A stretch of DNA of 63,123 nt from an uncultured Acinetobacter sp. (GCF_947624825.1 NZ_CANQLZ010000008.1:1-63123); one strand, 5' to 3'; numbered from the stretch's first letter, positions 18,387-27,342 are shown. Notes: generated by a model not told the origin, from the letters alone. Program-made: numbers and translations.

Positions 18387-19006
18387 TAAGCTTGACCTCC
18401 AACTAAACCTTTTTGCGCAACACTTGCTTCAGTTTTAACGCTGCTATCTTGTTGCAACATGGTATCAATTAACAAGCTATGTGCATGATCTTGCAATTCG
18501 TTGTTTAAGGTTTTATTAAAACGCATGCAGATGTTGTAAGCAATCACCGCAGGAATCGCCACAGCCAAACCAAAACCAGTCATGATTAAAGCTTCACCCA
18601 CAGGCGTTGCCACTTGTGCTAAGCCGGCTTGACCGCTCTTACCTACGGCAACCAAGGCATGGAAAATACCCCATACTGTACCAAATAAGCCGACAAATGG
18701 CGCCAATGAAGCAATGGTACCTAATACCGATACACCTTTGTCTGCAGAAGCACGTTCTGCTGCAATTTGACGTAATAAAGCTTGTTCAGCCACCGCTTTA
18801 CGTTGTTCAAAATTTAACGGTGCACACTTGGCTTTTAAACCCGATAAGGCCGTTGACAATTGAGCATATGCAATTTGTTTAAGCTGACGTGTACCGATTA
18901 AACGCAGCACAAATACTGTCCATGTTGCAATAGACATCGCCAATAACACGAAATACAGCGTTTTACTGACCGCATCTGCATGTTCCCAATACACTGAAAA
19001 GTTCAT
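18386..19006 (-). CDS. exbB: Biopolymer transport protein ExbB
   Basis: A MotA/TolQ/ExbB-type proton channel subunit of 206 residues. Three membrane segments are seen: about residues 15-36, then 100-130 and 140-165. The conserved LGTIASLAPFVGLFGTVWGIFHA block and the PVGEALIMTGFGLAVAIPAVIAYN block identify it. It works with ExbD to energise TonB. It starts 20 bases after tonB stops. Confidence 0.95.
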   Translation of the reverse strand: MNFSVYWEHADAVSKTLYFVLLAMSIATWTVFVLRLIGTRQLKQIAYAQLSTALSGLKAKCAPLNFEQRKAVAEQALLRQIAAERASADKGVSVLGTIASLAPFVGLFGTVWGIFHALVAVGKSGQAGLAQVATPVGEALIMTGFGLAVAIPAVIAYNICMRFNKTLNNELQDHAHSLLIDTMLQQDSSVKTEASVAQKGLVGGQA

Positions 19007-19026
19007 ATTCGAACTCCTAATAAATG

Positions 19027-19836
19027 TTAGCCGTTAGGATTCAACGTTAATTCAAATGGTTGCGAAGCCGAAATCGGATAAGCGATGCCATTTTCCTTAT
19101 ATGGTTTGAATTTTGCACTCATTACAGCGCGACGAATTTTTTCATCTAAAGCCGGAATGCCACTCGATTGAGTCACACGCGCAACTTTAATATTCCCTTT
19201 TTCATCCGCTTCAATCAAGACCACAATACGACGTGTTTCGCCTTGTAGGTCTCGGTTATTGTATTGCGGTTTTGGCGAACGACTCCACTGTACTCCAGAA
19301 CCACCAATCGACACTGATTTTGGTGACGGTGGCGCAGGAGGTGCAGGTGGAGCCGGCGGCGCAGGTGGTGCTGGCGGAGCCGGTGGTGCAACTGGTTTAG
19401 GCTCAGCCACAACAACAGGTGCAGGTTTTGCCACCACTTTGGTTTCTACCACAGGCGCAGGCTGTGCAACCGGTTGCGGTTTTACTTCAACAGGTTTGGC
19501 CACAGGTTTTGGTGTTTCTGCTTTTTTAACTTGTTCCACTTTTTCCACTTTTTTTGGTGGTGGCGGTGGTGTATCTACAATTTTGACTTCTTTTGGTGGT
19601 GGTGGCGGTGTTGGCTCTACTTTTGGTTTTGGTAGTTCAGGTTTAGGCTGTTCTTGAATCTTTACAAAACGAACTTTTAGCGGCTCTTTTTCTACCGGTT
19701 TGAGCTCAGGCGTCTTCATATGGGCTAAACCCCATAGCACAACAGTATGACCCAAGGCCACAGCCACGAGTGCCGTGATTATTTTCTTTTTCATCGGGTG
19801 TGGTGTTTGAGGGCTTAGTGTAGACATCTGACTCAT
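19027..19836 (-). CDS. tonB: Energy transducer TonB
   Basis: A 269-residue classical TonB: membrane anchor at about residues 17-35 with the conserved S/H-x-x-x-H-like face (ALGHTVVLW), a long Pro/Lys/Glu spacer with PPPPPK blocks and a PPAPPAPPAP run, and the C-terminal TonB domain (residues 180-268) with PQYNNRDLQGETRRIVVLIEAD in the usual YP-x-x-A-x-x-x-x-x-G-x-V place. It is the first gene of tonB-exbB-exbD. A promoter and a Fur-box-like site lie upstream. The proline run is encoded by imperfect 9-base repeats (about 19325-19390). Confidence 0.95.
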   Translation of the reverse strand: MSQMSTLSPQTPHPMKKKIITALVAVALGHTVVLWGLAHMKTPELKPVEKEPLKVRFVKIQEQPKPELPKPKVEPTPPPPPKEVKIVDTPPPPPKKVEKVEQVKKAETPKPVAKPVEVKPQPVAQPAPVVETKVVAKPAPVVVAEPKPVAPPAPPAPPAPPAPPAPPAPPSPKSVSIGGSGVQWSRSPKPQYNNRDLQGETRRIVVLIEADEKGNIKVARVTQSSGIPALDEKIRRAVMSAKFKPYKENGIAYPISASQPFELTLNPNG

Positions 19837-19888
19837 AAGAATCTGTTACCTTGAAACTGCACAATAAATTAAAATCTAATCTAATGCA

Positions 19889-19944
19889 CTTATCAGTTCA
19901 TACAATTAAAGTGGCAACATGATAAATGAGAAGTGTTTTCATTT
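19889..19944 (-). promoter_or_regulatory. tonB promoter with a Fur-box-like site
   Basis: On the minus strand TTGCCA (19917-19912) and GATAAG (19894-19889) are 17 bases apart, a fair sigma-70 promoter. Directly upstream lies the near-perfect inverted repeat AAATGAGAA / TTTTCATTT (19924-19944, plus-strand reading; 8 of 9 pairs), which fits the Fur 7-1-7 model TGATAAT-N-ATTATCA at 10 of 14 defined positions. Iron repression of tonB is usual, so the reading is plausible. Confidence 0.45.
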
Positions 19945-19992
19945 GCAACCCTTAATTACATCATGTGCATAGATTTTTCAAATCATCAAGCC

Positions 19993-20028
19993 AAAAAAAG
20001 GGTCTACTTTATGTACACCCTTTTTCCT
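19993..20028 (-). terminator. Intrinsic terminator of purU
   Basis: An imperfect stem with AAAAAGGG on the left and CCCTTTTT on the right, an inner CTAC / GTAC-type extension and a T run on the minus strand, about 15 bases after the purU stop. Confidence 0.7.
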
Positions 20029-20041
20029 GAGCAAACTTTAA

Positions 20042-20908
20042 TTATTGAAAAACGACAGTTTTGTTGCCATCTACAATAATGCGGTCTTCTAAATGCCATT
20101 TAACAGCACGCGCCAAAACATTACGTTCGACATCTTGACCCAACTCACGTAGTTGCTCAACGGTAAAGTCGTGGCTCACACGCTCAACATCTTGCTCAAT
20201 AATCGGACCTTGGTCTAAATCAGCAGTCACGTAGTGTGCTGTTGCACCAATTAGTTTCACGCCCTTTTCATACGCTTGCTTATAAGGGTTAGCGCCCACA
20301 AATGCCGGTAAGAATGAATGGTGAATATTGATCACTTTCATTTCCCACTTCGCCACAAACGCTTCATCAAGAATTTGCATATAACGTGCCAATACCAATA
20401 AATCGTTGCCTTGCATCAATTCATCAATTTTGTCATAAGCTTCACGTTTGTTATCTTTAGTCACTGGCACCACTTCAAATGGAATACCAAAGTTTTCTAC
20501 AGATTCACGCAAGGTTTCATGATTCGACACCACTTTGGTGATTTCACAAGGTAAACCACCACGTGCATGGCGCCAAAGCAACTCAAGCAATGCATGATCG
20601 ACTTTAGATACTAAAATACCCACCTTCTTCACATCACTTACTAATGCCAAACGCCATTGCATGTTGTAGCGTTGTGCAACATTTGAAGCAAAGGTCTGTG
20701 AAATACTTTCTTTGCGGCTTTGTAAATGATCTAACTCAAACTCAACACGCATGAAATAACGTCCGCCTTGAGCTTCGGTTGCGTATTGATCAAGCGCGGT
20801 AATATTTGCTCCTTGATGATACAAAAAGCTCGATACAGCCTGCACGATTCCTGGCTTATCTTCACAAGTAATCAGTAAACGTGCTGTGTTAGCAGTACTC
20901 ATATTCAT
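20042..20908 (-). CDS. purU: Formyltetrahydrofolate deformylase
   Basis: PurU hydrolyses 10-formyltetrahydrofolate to formate and tetrahydrofolate, balancing the one-carbon pool and supplying formate for PurT. The N-terminal ACT domain begins LLITCEDKPGIVQAVSSFL. The formyltransferase domain has the catalytic INIHHSFLPAF block, GATAHYV, and D in DLDQGPIIEQD. The start is uncertain: ATG 20908 (MNMSTAN) or ATG 20902 (MSTAN); a GTG at 20923 is also in frame. No strong ribosome site decides it. Confidence 0.95.
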   Translation of the reverse strand: MNMSTANTARLLITCEDKPGIVQAVSSFLYHQGANITALDQYATEAQGGRYFMRVEFELDHLQSRKESISQTFASNVAQRYNMQWRLALVSDVKKVGILVSKVDHALLELLWRHARGGLPCEITKVVSNHETLRESVENFGIPFEVVPVTKDNKREAYDKIDELMQGNDLLVLARYMQILDEAFVAKWEMKVINIHHSFLPAFVGANPYKQAYEKGVKLIGATAHYVTADLDQGPIIEQDVERVSHDFTVEQLRELGQDVERNVLARAVKWHLEDRIIVDGNKTVVFQ

Positions 20909-20988
20909 GGTGGTTGATCGCACTCGTAAACTAATAAAAAAATAAGCCGAACATTCTAACGTGTTTGCTCAGCTTTCTAAATAGTAGA

Positions 20989-21687
20989 TTAGGTCTTAGG
21001 GCTTTGAGTCGTTGAAAGATGAGCAAATAATTGTGATGGACCTAAGCTGTGCATCAAACTTTCATAGGTGCTACGACTCTCCCCACGCAAATAAGCCCCT
21101 TCTAAAAACAACATTTGACGTAGTGCTTGCCAGACCCACTTTTCTTCTAAATGGTTAGAATCACTTAAATGCCCCGACATATACAAAAAATTAGTCCAAT
21201 TGGTCAGCACAATCCATAAATTGATCGTGAGTGCTTCAATTTCAGAATCGGTCATGTGCATTAAACCTGCTTGCACAAAAGCTTTATAAATTTTTTGTCC
21301 CTGCTGCATCACCTTATTGGCAAATTCAGGATACATCTGTTTAAAATCTTCGTTATTTTCTACCAAATGATAAACATCACGATGTAAAAATCGGTAAGCC
21401 CACAGCTGACTGCTTAATACTTGGAAATAGCCAATTTTATCATTGGCATCTAAGACACGATCTTTAGGCAGTGCCAACATATCTAAAGTTTGCTGTTGAT
21501 ACTGTGCCATCAGCTCTTTGATAATTTCATTTTTATTACGAAAGTGATAATACAAATTGCCCGGACTCATTTTGAGTTCAGCTGCGATATGGTTTGTGGT
21601 TACCGAACGCTCACCGCGCTCATTAAACAATTGCAAACTTAACTGCAAAATCCGTTCTTTGGTCTTCAATGTTTTTAAATGAGACAT
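20989..21687 (-). CDS. TetR family transcriptional regulator
   Basis: A 232-residue repressor-type protein. The N-terminal TetR helix-turn-helix spans about residues 10-56, including ERSVTTNHIAAELKMSPGNLYYHFRNK. The C-terminal ligand domain is helical and unlike any I can name with a ligand. It is divergent from an aldehyde dehydrogenase gene, with a palindromic operator candidate between them, so control of that gene and of itself is the likely role. That role is inference from arrangement. Confidence 0.9.
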   Translation of the reverse strand: MSHLKTLKTKERILQLSLQLFNERGERSVTTNHIAAELKMSPGNLYYHFRNKNEIIKELMAQYQQQTLDMLALPKDRVLDANDKIGYFQVLSSQLWAYRFLHRDVYHLVENNEDFKQMYPEFANKVMQQGQKIYKAFVQAGLMHMTDSEIEALTINLWIVLTNWTNFLYMSGHLSDSNHLEEKWVWQALRQMLFLEGAYLRGESRSTYESLMHSLGPSQLFAHLSTTQSPKT

Positions 21688-21736
21688 GCGCTAAACCGTT
21701 TTCAAAAAAATAACCAAGTAGACAACATAAAGCTGC

Positions 21737-21764
21737 TTGACAATTAGAGCAAATACTCTAAAAA
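21737..21764 (+). promoter_or_regulatory. Promoter with embedded palindrome, probable TetR-family operator
   Basis: TTGACA (21737-21742) is a perfect -35 box and TAAAAA (21759-21764) a fair -10 box, 16 bases apart, in front of the aldehyde dehydrogenase gene. The spacer holds the perfect inverted repeat TTAGAG / CTCTAA (21744-21749 / 21756-21761). Binding there would block RNA polymerase. Confidence 0.55.
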
Positions 21765-21798
21765 TTTTACTCTTGCTTTCGTTTTATGGTATCACGTC

Positions 21799-23247
21799 AT
21801 GAACAGTCAAACAAAAACAACGTCGATGACCGCTCAAGGTTTTAATCTACAGCATTTACAAGATATTTTGGCACTGCAGAAGCAGGCGTATTTGCGTCAT
21901 CCTTTATCAAGTGCACATGAGCGTATTGAGCGTTTGGCTCGTTTAAAGCGTATTTTACTCAAATACCAAGATCAGTTTGCCGATGCCATTAACAAAGACT
22001 ACGGCAATCGTTCAATTGGCGAAACCAAAATTGGCGAACTCCTGACCTGCTTAGAACAAATTAAATACTATTCCAAGCACATCAGCAAATGGATGAAACC
22101 ATCTAAGCGTCGCATTGCATTAATTCACCAACCCGCCAAAGGGTGGGTGGAATATCAACCTTTGGGCGTGATTGGGATTATTGCCCCGTGGAACTACCCA
22201 CTTTTACTGTCTATTGGGCCGTTAATTTGCGCTTTGGCAGCTGGCAACCATGCCATGATCAAAGTTTCAAGCTCATCCAGTCATTTTGGTCGGGTGCTAG
22301 AGCGTGCTTTATCAGAAGCTTTCCCACAAGATTTAGTGGCTGTGGTCAATGGCGGCGGAGCAATTTCAGACGCATTTTGTCATTTAGCTTTTGATAAAAT
22401 GATTTTTACCGGCTCAACAGCCGTGGGTAAAACCGTTATGAAAGCGGCTTCTGAAAACCTTGTGCCGGTGATTTTAGAGTTGGGTGGTAAGTCACCTGTG
22501 TTAGTTCATTCTTCAATGAATATTCAAGATGTGGCCGAGCGTATTGCCGCAGGAAAACTGTGGAATGCAGGTCAAACTTGTGTCGCACCGGACTATATGT
22601 TCTTGCCAAAAGGCAAAACTGAAGCCTTTATTGAACACTTCAAAGCTTATGTGAACAAAATGTATCCAAGCTTTAAAGACAATCAAGATTACACCGCTAT
22701 TATCAATGACAAACAGCACCAACGCTTGCAAAACTACCTAAAAGATGCGCAAGAAAAAGGAGCTAAAATCATTGAAATTTATAAAGAAAAAGAAGATTTA
22801 AGCACCACAAGAAAACTGGCACCCACCTTGCTTACTAATGTCACTCAGGACATGAAAATCATGCAAGAAGAGATCTTTGGGCCCCTACTTCCCATACTAG
22901 AATATGAACAAATTGACGATGTAATTGACTTTATTAATAGCCGTCCGCGTCCACTTGCATTATACTACTTCGACTTTAACCGCGCTCGCGCGAATTATGT
23001 CGCGCAGCGTACCCATTCAGGGCACTTTGGACAAAATACGGTGATTACCCATGTCGCACAAGATGATCTACCTTTTGGTGGCGTCGGTGCATCTGGTATG
23101 GGAAAATATCACGGTCCTGAAGGTTTCTTCAGTTTGTCGCATGAACGGTCGGTAATGTCAAATCCTAAGCTGTATAGTTTAAAATTTATTTTACCGCCCT
23201 TTAATAAGCCGATTCATAAACTGATTTCGAAGCTTCTATTGCGTTAA
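21799..23247 (+). CDS. NAD(P)-dependent aldehyde dehydrogenase (coniferyl/long-chain type)
   Basis: A 482-residue aldehyde dehydrogenase of the class-3-like branch often named coniferyl aldehyde dehydrogenase. Catalytic residues are N132 (APWNYPL), E227 (LELGGKSP) and C261 (NAGQTCVAPDY). The C-terminal tail (SLKFILPPFNKPIHKLISKLLLR) is basic and hydrophobic, which suggests membrane association as in fatty-aldehyde enzymes. The substrate is not certain. It is divergent from the TetR gene, which probably controls it. In-frame ATG codons lie further on, but 21799 gives the usual N-terminal length. Confidence 0.9.
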   Translation: MNSQTKTTSMTAQGFNLQHLQDILALQKQAYLRHPLSSAHERIERLARLKRILLKYQDQFADAINKDYGNRSIGETKIGELLTCLEQIKYYSKHISKWMKPSKRRIALIHQPAKGWVEYQPLGVIGIIAPWNYPLLLSIGPLICALAAGNHAMIKVSSSSSHFGRVLERALSEAFPQDLVAVVNGGGAISDAFCHLAFDKMIFTGSTAVGKTVMKAASENLVPVILELGGKSPVLVHSSMNIQDVAERIAAGKLWNAGQTCVAPDYMFLPKGKTEAFIEHFKAYVNKMYPSFKDNQDYTAIINDKQHQRLQNYLKDAQEKGAKIIEIYKEKEDLSTTRKLAPTLLTNVTQDMKIMQEEIFGPLLPILEYEQIDDVIDFINSRPRPLALYYFDFNRARANYVAQRTHSGHFGQNTVITHVAQDDLPFGGVGASGMGKYHGPEGFFSLSHERSVMSNPKLYSLKFILPPFNKPIHKLISKLLLR

Positions 23248-23410
23248 GTGATTAAGGCATAACCTATCAGACAGGGTCATGCCTTGTTTTATTTAAAATC
23301 GCTTGTCTTTTAAGCGCATTTTTGATATAAAACGCCCCTTGAATGAATTCATCCTTTATTTTTGACTGGCCAAACAGATTTGCTGTTGGCTAAATCATTG
23401 GAGTTACACC

Positions 23411-23647
23411 ATGTCTAAGGTTTGCCAAGTTACCGGCAAGCGTCCAGTCGTTGGTAACAACGTCTCACACGCCAACAACAAAACTAAACGCCGGTTCGAG
23501 CCGAACCTGCACCACCACCGTTTCTGGTTAGAAAGCGAAAAACGTTTTGTACGTCTTCGTTTAACCACTAAAGGTATGCGTATTATCGATAAATTGGGCA
23601 TTGAAAAGGTTGTTGCTGATCTTCGTGCTCAAGGCCAAAAGATCTAA
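23411..23647 (+). CDS. rpmB: 50S ribosomal protein L28
   Basis: A 78-residue L28 with the standard N terminus [29 protein letters not shown]. It binds 23S rRNA in the large subunit. GGAG precedes the ATG by about eight bases. The gene L33 follows after 12 bases, the common rpmB-rpmG pair. Confidence 0.98.
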
Positions 23648-23659
23648 GGAGTCCTTACA

Positions 23660-23815
23660 ATGCGTGATAAGATTCGTCTAGTTTCTACAGCTGGTACAGG
23701 TTACTTCTATACCACGACTAAGAACAAACGTACTATGCCGGAAAAAATGGAAATCAAAAAATTTGATCCAAAAATCCGTCAGCACGTAATCTTCAAAGAA
23801 GCTAAAATTAAATAA
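23660..23815 (+). CDS. rpmG: 50S ribosomal protein L33
   Basis: A 51-residue ribosomal protein: [20 protein letters not shown] at the start, [21 protein letters not shown] in the middle, and FKEAKIK at the end. It has no CxxC zinc motifs (the zinc-free, C- form). AAGGAG stands about eight bases upstream of the ATG. Too short for many gene-length cut-offs, but clear by sequence and by position after rpmB. Confidence 0.97.
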   Translation: MRDKIRLVSTAGTGYFYTTTKNKRTMPEKMEIKKFDPKIRQHVIFKEAKIK

Positions 23816-23828
23816 TTTTAGTTATCTT

Positions 23829-23861
23829 AAAAAAACGACTCCTTTGGGGTCGTTTTTTTTT
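23829..23861 (+). terminator. Intrinsic terminator of rpmB-rpmG
   Basis: Stem CGACTCC / GGGGTCG with a TTT loop and flanking A and T runs, beginning about 15 bases after the rpmG stop. Confidence 0.9.
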
Positions 23862-23959
23862 GCACTTTTTTTACCCAAGTTGTTACACTTTTGCCTTATT
23901 TTATTGGCATTTTTCATGCTTTTGTTTTTTAGCCTTAACATCCCTTTAAGGAGTATTTA

Positions 23960-25675
23960 GTGCCTCATGACGTAGATCTGATTATTTTACTTGCTGTTGG
24001 CTTTGGTTTAGCCCTTGTATTTGGCTATATTGCGGCACGCTTACGTTTACCTCCACTCATTGGTTATTTGGTGGCTGGTATCTTAATTAGCCCCAATACC
24101 CCAGGCATGGTGGGAGACATCGCACTTGCCAACCAATTGGCTGAGCTTGGCGTAATGTTTTTGATGTTTGGCGTAGGGATGCATTTTTCATTAAATGATT
24201 TAATGCAAGTCAAACGTATTGCCCTGCCCGGTGCCATCTTACAAATTGCGGTGGCCACTTTATTGGGGATTGGCGTTTCCATGATGTGGGGTTGGAGCTT
24301 TGGCTCAGCGCTGATTTTTGGCTTGAGTCTTTCGTGTGCCAGTACTGTAGTGCTCCTTAAAGCCTTAGGCGATCGCGGTTTACTTGAATCGGTCAATGGT
24401 AAGATTGCTGTCGGTTGGCTACTGGTTGAAGACTTGGTCATGGTGTTGGCTTTAGTGTTATTGCCAGCAACCGCAGTGTTATTGGGTGGTCAAGCTGTAG
24501 AGGGTTCAAATGATGCAAATATTTGGCTAACCCTTGGCATCACTTTAGTCAAAGTGATTGGCTTTATTGCCTTTATGCTAATTGTTGGTAAACGTGTCGT
24601 ACCATTTATTATGCAGCTTGTGGCACGCTTAGGTTCTCGTGAATTATTTACTTTAACCGTGGTGGCCGCTGCAGTATCCATTGCCTTTGGTGCATATAAA
24701 GTTTTTGGCGTATCTATGGCGTTGGGTGCTTTTTTTGCGGGTATGGTGGTCAAAGAGTCTGATTTTAGCCATCGTGCTGAAGAAGAAACCCTACCACTAC
24801 GTGAAATTTTTGCCATTTTGTTCTTTGTGGCTGTGGGGATGTTGTTTGACCCACGTATTTTATTAGAAGAACCCTTACATGTGCTTGCTGTAGTTGGCAT
24901 TATTATGGTGGGTAAAACCATTGCTGCTATGGCATTGGTGCTGTTTTTCCGCTATCCAATTAACACCGCCTTAACAGTTGGGGCATCACTGGCTCAAATT
25001 GGTGAATTTTCCTTTATTTTAGCGGCGCTTGGCGTGTCCTTAGGACTATTGAGTCTTGAAGGTCAAAACTTGATTTTAGCCGGTGCGCTTATTTCAATTA
25101 CCCTCAACAGCTTTTTATTCTCTGCCATTGAGCCGGTACAACGTTGGATTCGTGAACGCTCATATTTGGCGCGTTTACTTGAACGCAGCAGCGATCCTTT
25201 GGCCATGCTACCCGATGAAGTTTCACAAGATTACTTACGTGATCAAGTAGTCTTGGTTGGACATGGTGAGGTCGGACGTCGTATTACCCGAACCTTAATG
25301 CAAAATGACATTAAAGTGGTGATTGCTGAAGAAAACCGCGAGATTGTAGAACGCTTACGTGAAAAAGGCATTGCCGCTGTCTCAGGCGTTGCCACAGAAC
25401 CAAGCGTGTTAATTCAAGCACATATTCAACATGCACGGCTTTTGGTACTCTCGCCTATGGATATTATCGACATTCATAAGATTGTGGATATTGCCAAAAC
25501 CTTAAATCCACAAATTCAAGTGTTATTGTGTGCCGAAAGTAAAGAAGAAGCTGAAGTGATTCGTCGTGACAATATTGGCGATGTGTATTATGCAAAAGAA
25601 GAAATGGCCAACAATATGAGCGATCATATTTTAAACCAAATTCAATTGGCACATCATCAGGCACCGAGTCATTAA
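23960..25675 (+). CDS. ybaL: YbaL/RosB-type cation:proton antiporter (CPA2 family)
   Basis: A 571-residue monovalent cation:proton antiporter. About 12 membrane segments fill residues 5-390, with the conserved block LAELGVMFLMFGVGMHFSL near residue 65 and the SCASTVVLLKAL and LLVEDLVMVL blocks. The C-terminal RCK/TrkA-N domain (about residues 430-560) begins QVVLVGHGEVGRRI and binds nucleotide. It resembles E. coli YbaL more than KefB or KefC. The start is GTG 23960, with AAGGAG (23948-23953) six bases before it. A terminator follows. Confidence 0.9.
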   Translation: MPHDVDLIILLAVGFGLALVFGYIAARLRLPPLIGYLVAGILISPNTPGMVGDIALANQLAELGVMFLMFGVGMHFSLNDLMQVKRIALPGAILQIAVATLLGIGVSMMWGWSFGSALIFGLSLSCASTVVLLKALGDRGLLESVNGKIAVGWLLVEDLVMVLALVLLPATAVLLGGQAVEGSNDANIWLTLGITLVKVIGFIAFMLIVGKRVVPFIMQLVARLGSRELFTLTVVAAAVSIAFGAYKVFGVSMALGAFFAGMVVKESDFSHRAEEETLPLREIFAILFFVAVGMLFDPRILLEEPLHVLAVVGIIMVGKTIAAMALVLFFRYPINTALTVGASLAQIGEFSFILAALGVSLGLLSLEGQNLILAGALISITLNSFLFSAIEPVQRWIRERSYLARLLERSSDPLAMLPDEVSQDYLRDQVVLVGHGEVGRRITRTLMQNDIKVVIAEENREIVERLREKGIAAVSGVATEPSVLIQAHIQHARLLVLSPMDIIDIHKIVDIAKTLNPQIQVLLCAESKEEAEVIRRDNIGDVYYAKEEMANNMSDHILNQIQLAHHQAPSH

Positions 25676-25689
25676 TTTGGTTTTAAACA

Positions 25690-25722
25690 TCAATAAGGTT
25701 GTCTAGGGCAGCCTTATTTTTT
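25690..25722 (+). terminator. Intrinsic terminator of the ybaL-like gene
   Basis: Stem AATAAGG / CCTTATT extended inward by further pairs, then TTTTT, from 25692 to 25722. It ends only about ten bases before the next ATG. Confidence 0.7.
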
Positions 25723-25732
25723 AGGTATTTTT

Positions 25733-25948
25733 ATGATCATTTTTTATTTGGGACTCATCCTTTTTATTGTTGGTGGTATAGGAATATTAATTGCTGCCCT
25801 TAGAACAAGTCTACTTTGGGGTTTGGGTTGCTTATTGTTTTGGCCTGTGAGCATTGCATTTATTGCGTTGCATTGGTCTGAAGCAAAAAATCCCTTTTTC
25901 TTGCAATTGGCAGCCCTCTTTATAATATTCATGAGTACAGCAAATTAA
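25733..25948 (+). CDS. Small hydrophobic membrane protein
   Basis: A 71-residue protein with two probable membrane helices (about residues 3-23 and 28-48) and a hydrophobic C-terminal end. I do not recognise the family. AGG stands seven bases before the ATG, and a strong terminator follows the stop, which supports a real gene. It may be expressed by readthrough from the antiporter gene. Confidence 0.6.
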   Translation: MIIFYLGLILFIVGGIGILIAALRTSLLWGLGCLLFWPVSIAFIALHWSEAKNPFFLQLAALFIIFMSTAN

Positions 25949-25976
25949 AAAACGCGCCTCAAGGCGCGTTTTTTTT
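25947..25976. terminator. Bidirectional intrinsic terminator
   Basis: Stem CGCGCC (25953-25958) / GGCGCG (25963-25968), loop TCAA, with A and T runs on either side. Shared by the small membrane protein gene and the convergent gene. Confidence 0.9.
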
Positions 25977-26253
25977 AGCTCATCAATTTAGGCTTTTCAT
26001 CCACAATATGGGCTTGCATCTCTTTCATTTGTTGTTCGATCAAGCCAAATAAAGCTGCCTGCACCATGCTTTGTGCCACTACAGCCGTATGTTCACCCAA
26101 TAAGGCTTTGACTTCATCATTAAATTGTATGGTCACTAAAGGCTGTTCTTCTGAACCTGCATTACGCAATGCCAATTCACCACTTTCAAGCTGAACCAAT
26201 TCTAAAATGGCTTCTTGATTACCAAATAATTGCTTTAATTGCTCAATAGACAT
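25975..26253 (-). CDS. Conserved hypothetical protein
   Basis: A small acidic, cytoplasmic protein of 92 residues, probably helical at both ends with a short strand-rich middle. I do not recognise the family. An AGGAACGATG-like stretch (AGGA a few bases before the ATG) supports the start. It is followed by the shared terminator. Confidence 0.65.
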   Translation of the reverse strand: MSIEQLKQLFGNQEAILELVQLESGELALRNAGSEEQPLVTIQFNDEVKALLGEHTAVVAQSMVQAALFGLIEQQMKEMQAHIVDEKPKLMS

Positions 26254-26350
26254 CGTTCCTCCATGGTCAACATGGTGGCAAACACCAAGACTTACATTGC
26301 TGACTGTAGGGTTAAGATTGGGTCAAAGCTTTAACTTACAAGTTCAAGCC

Positions 26351-26854
26351 TTAAAATTCTACCATCTCGTTACGAAAACCCTCAATCAATTCAGTCAGCT
26401 CACGCTGCCATTCACGTAAAATTTTGCTATCGGGTAACCATGCTTGTGGGCTTTGAGTGACTTTAATAATTAAATTTGAAGAGGTTTCATTTTCAGGTTC
26501 AGGTGCAGATGGCTCAGGTGCATACTGCGCTAAACGATAGGCGCGTTTAAGCTCGGCAATAAAACCATCTTGAGCGAGTTGTTTAAGTACTACAATTTCA
26601 GGCGAGACTTGACCTTTAGCCGCCATTGCCTCTTCAATAGATTTAAAGGTTGGCTGTGTTTCATTTAAACGATAATAACGGCTTAATTCTTGTAAAAATG
26701 CCAGCAGTGCACCGTGTAAATGAAATACCGCCGCTTCACGCTGTGCTTGCGCTTGTTGTAGGTTTTCGCCTTGTTCTGCTTGTTGGCAAGCTAAACGCGT
26801 AAAATATAGTTTTTGATTGGTACGGTCGGCATGAAAGCGCGCAACTCGAGACAT
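26351..26854 (-). CDS. Conserved hypothetical protein, probably DUF6586
   Basis: About 167 residues from ATG 26854 (MSRVARFHADRTNQKLYFTRLACQQ), mostly helical, with a low-complexity PEPSAPEPENE linker near residue 115. It resembles the DUF6586 proteins of Acinetobacter and Pseudomonas, from memory. The start is set by AAGGA seven bases upstream; the longer frame to 26920 overlaps that site. Function unknown. Confidence 0.75.
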   Translation of the reverse strand: MSRVARFHADRTNQKLYFTRLACQQAEQGENLQQAQAQREAAVFHLHGALLAFLQELSRYYRLNETQPTFKSIEEAMAAKGQVSPEIVVLKQLAQDGFIAELKRAYRLAQYAPEPSAPEPENETSSNLIIKVTQSPQAWLPDSKILREWQRELTELIEGFRNEMVEF

Positions 26855-26984
26855 GAGAGTTCCTTGAATTTTTTTAGATTTTGGCGCTTCTAACTTAAAG
26901 GCTGTGCAACTATTTGACAATCAAATTCTATGAATGATCACAAGATAAGCGTTTTATTTTTCTCGCATTTACTCATTTTTAAGC

Positions 26985-27014
26985 ATAAAAAAAGGAGCAA
27001 ATGCTCCTTTTTTA
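26985..27014 (-). terminator. Intrinsic terminator of the RRM gene
   Basis: Stem AAAGGAGC / GCTCCTTT with loop AAAT, A run before and T run after, next to the stop of the RNA-binding protein gene. Confidence 0.85.
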
Positions 27015-27015
27015 T

Positions 27016-27264
27016 TTAAGCAGGTTTATCTTCTGCTGCTTTGACACGAATACCATGCCCGTGTAAACGCAAAGTATTTAAACCTTTGATGGCTTTAATC
27101 GCTTCACGTGGATTTGGCATTTCCACAAAAGCAAAGCCTTTTGATTTACCTGTTGCTGCATCAAGCACTAAGTTACATACATCCACTTTGCCGTATGCTT
27201 GGAATAATTTAAGTAACTCCGCTTCTTCAACCGTACGTTCTAAATTACGAACTAAAATTTTCAT
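27016..27264 (-). CDS. RRM-type RNA-binding protein
   Basis: An 82-residue protein made of one RNA recognition motif. RNP2 is ILVRNL near the N terminus and RNP1 is KGFAFVEM at about residues 42-49, with the aromatic residues that stack on RNA bases. Such single-RRM proteins are common in proteobacteria and cyanobacteria, and some are cold-induced; the RNA partners here are unknown. It has its own terminator and seems to be monocistronic. Confidence 0.92.
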   Translation of the reverse strand: MKILVRNLERTVEEAELLKLFQAYGKVDVCNLVLDAATGKSKGFAFVEMPNPREAIKAIKGLNTLRLHGHGIRVKAAEDKPA

Positions 27265-27342
27265 CTTACAACCTTAAAATAGGCAAAAAATACCAAAAAG
27301 CAGCTGCCTAAGTTACTTTTTGAATGGCGCAATAGGCGTAGT

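Noticed and set aside
19259..19657. Plus-strand open frame coding for a glycine-rich 132-residue protein
   Set aside because: It is the complement of the Pro/Ala repeat of tonB; no ribosome site, and the frame is open only because of that composition.
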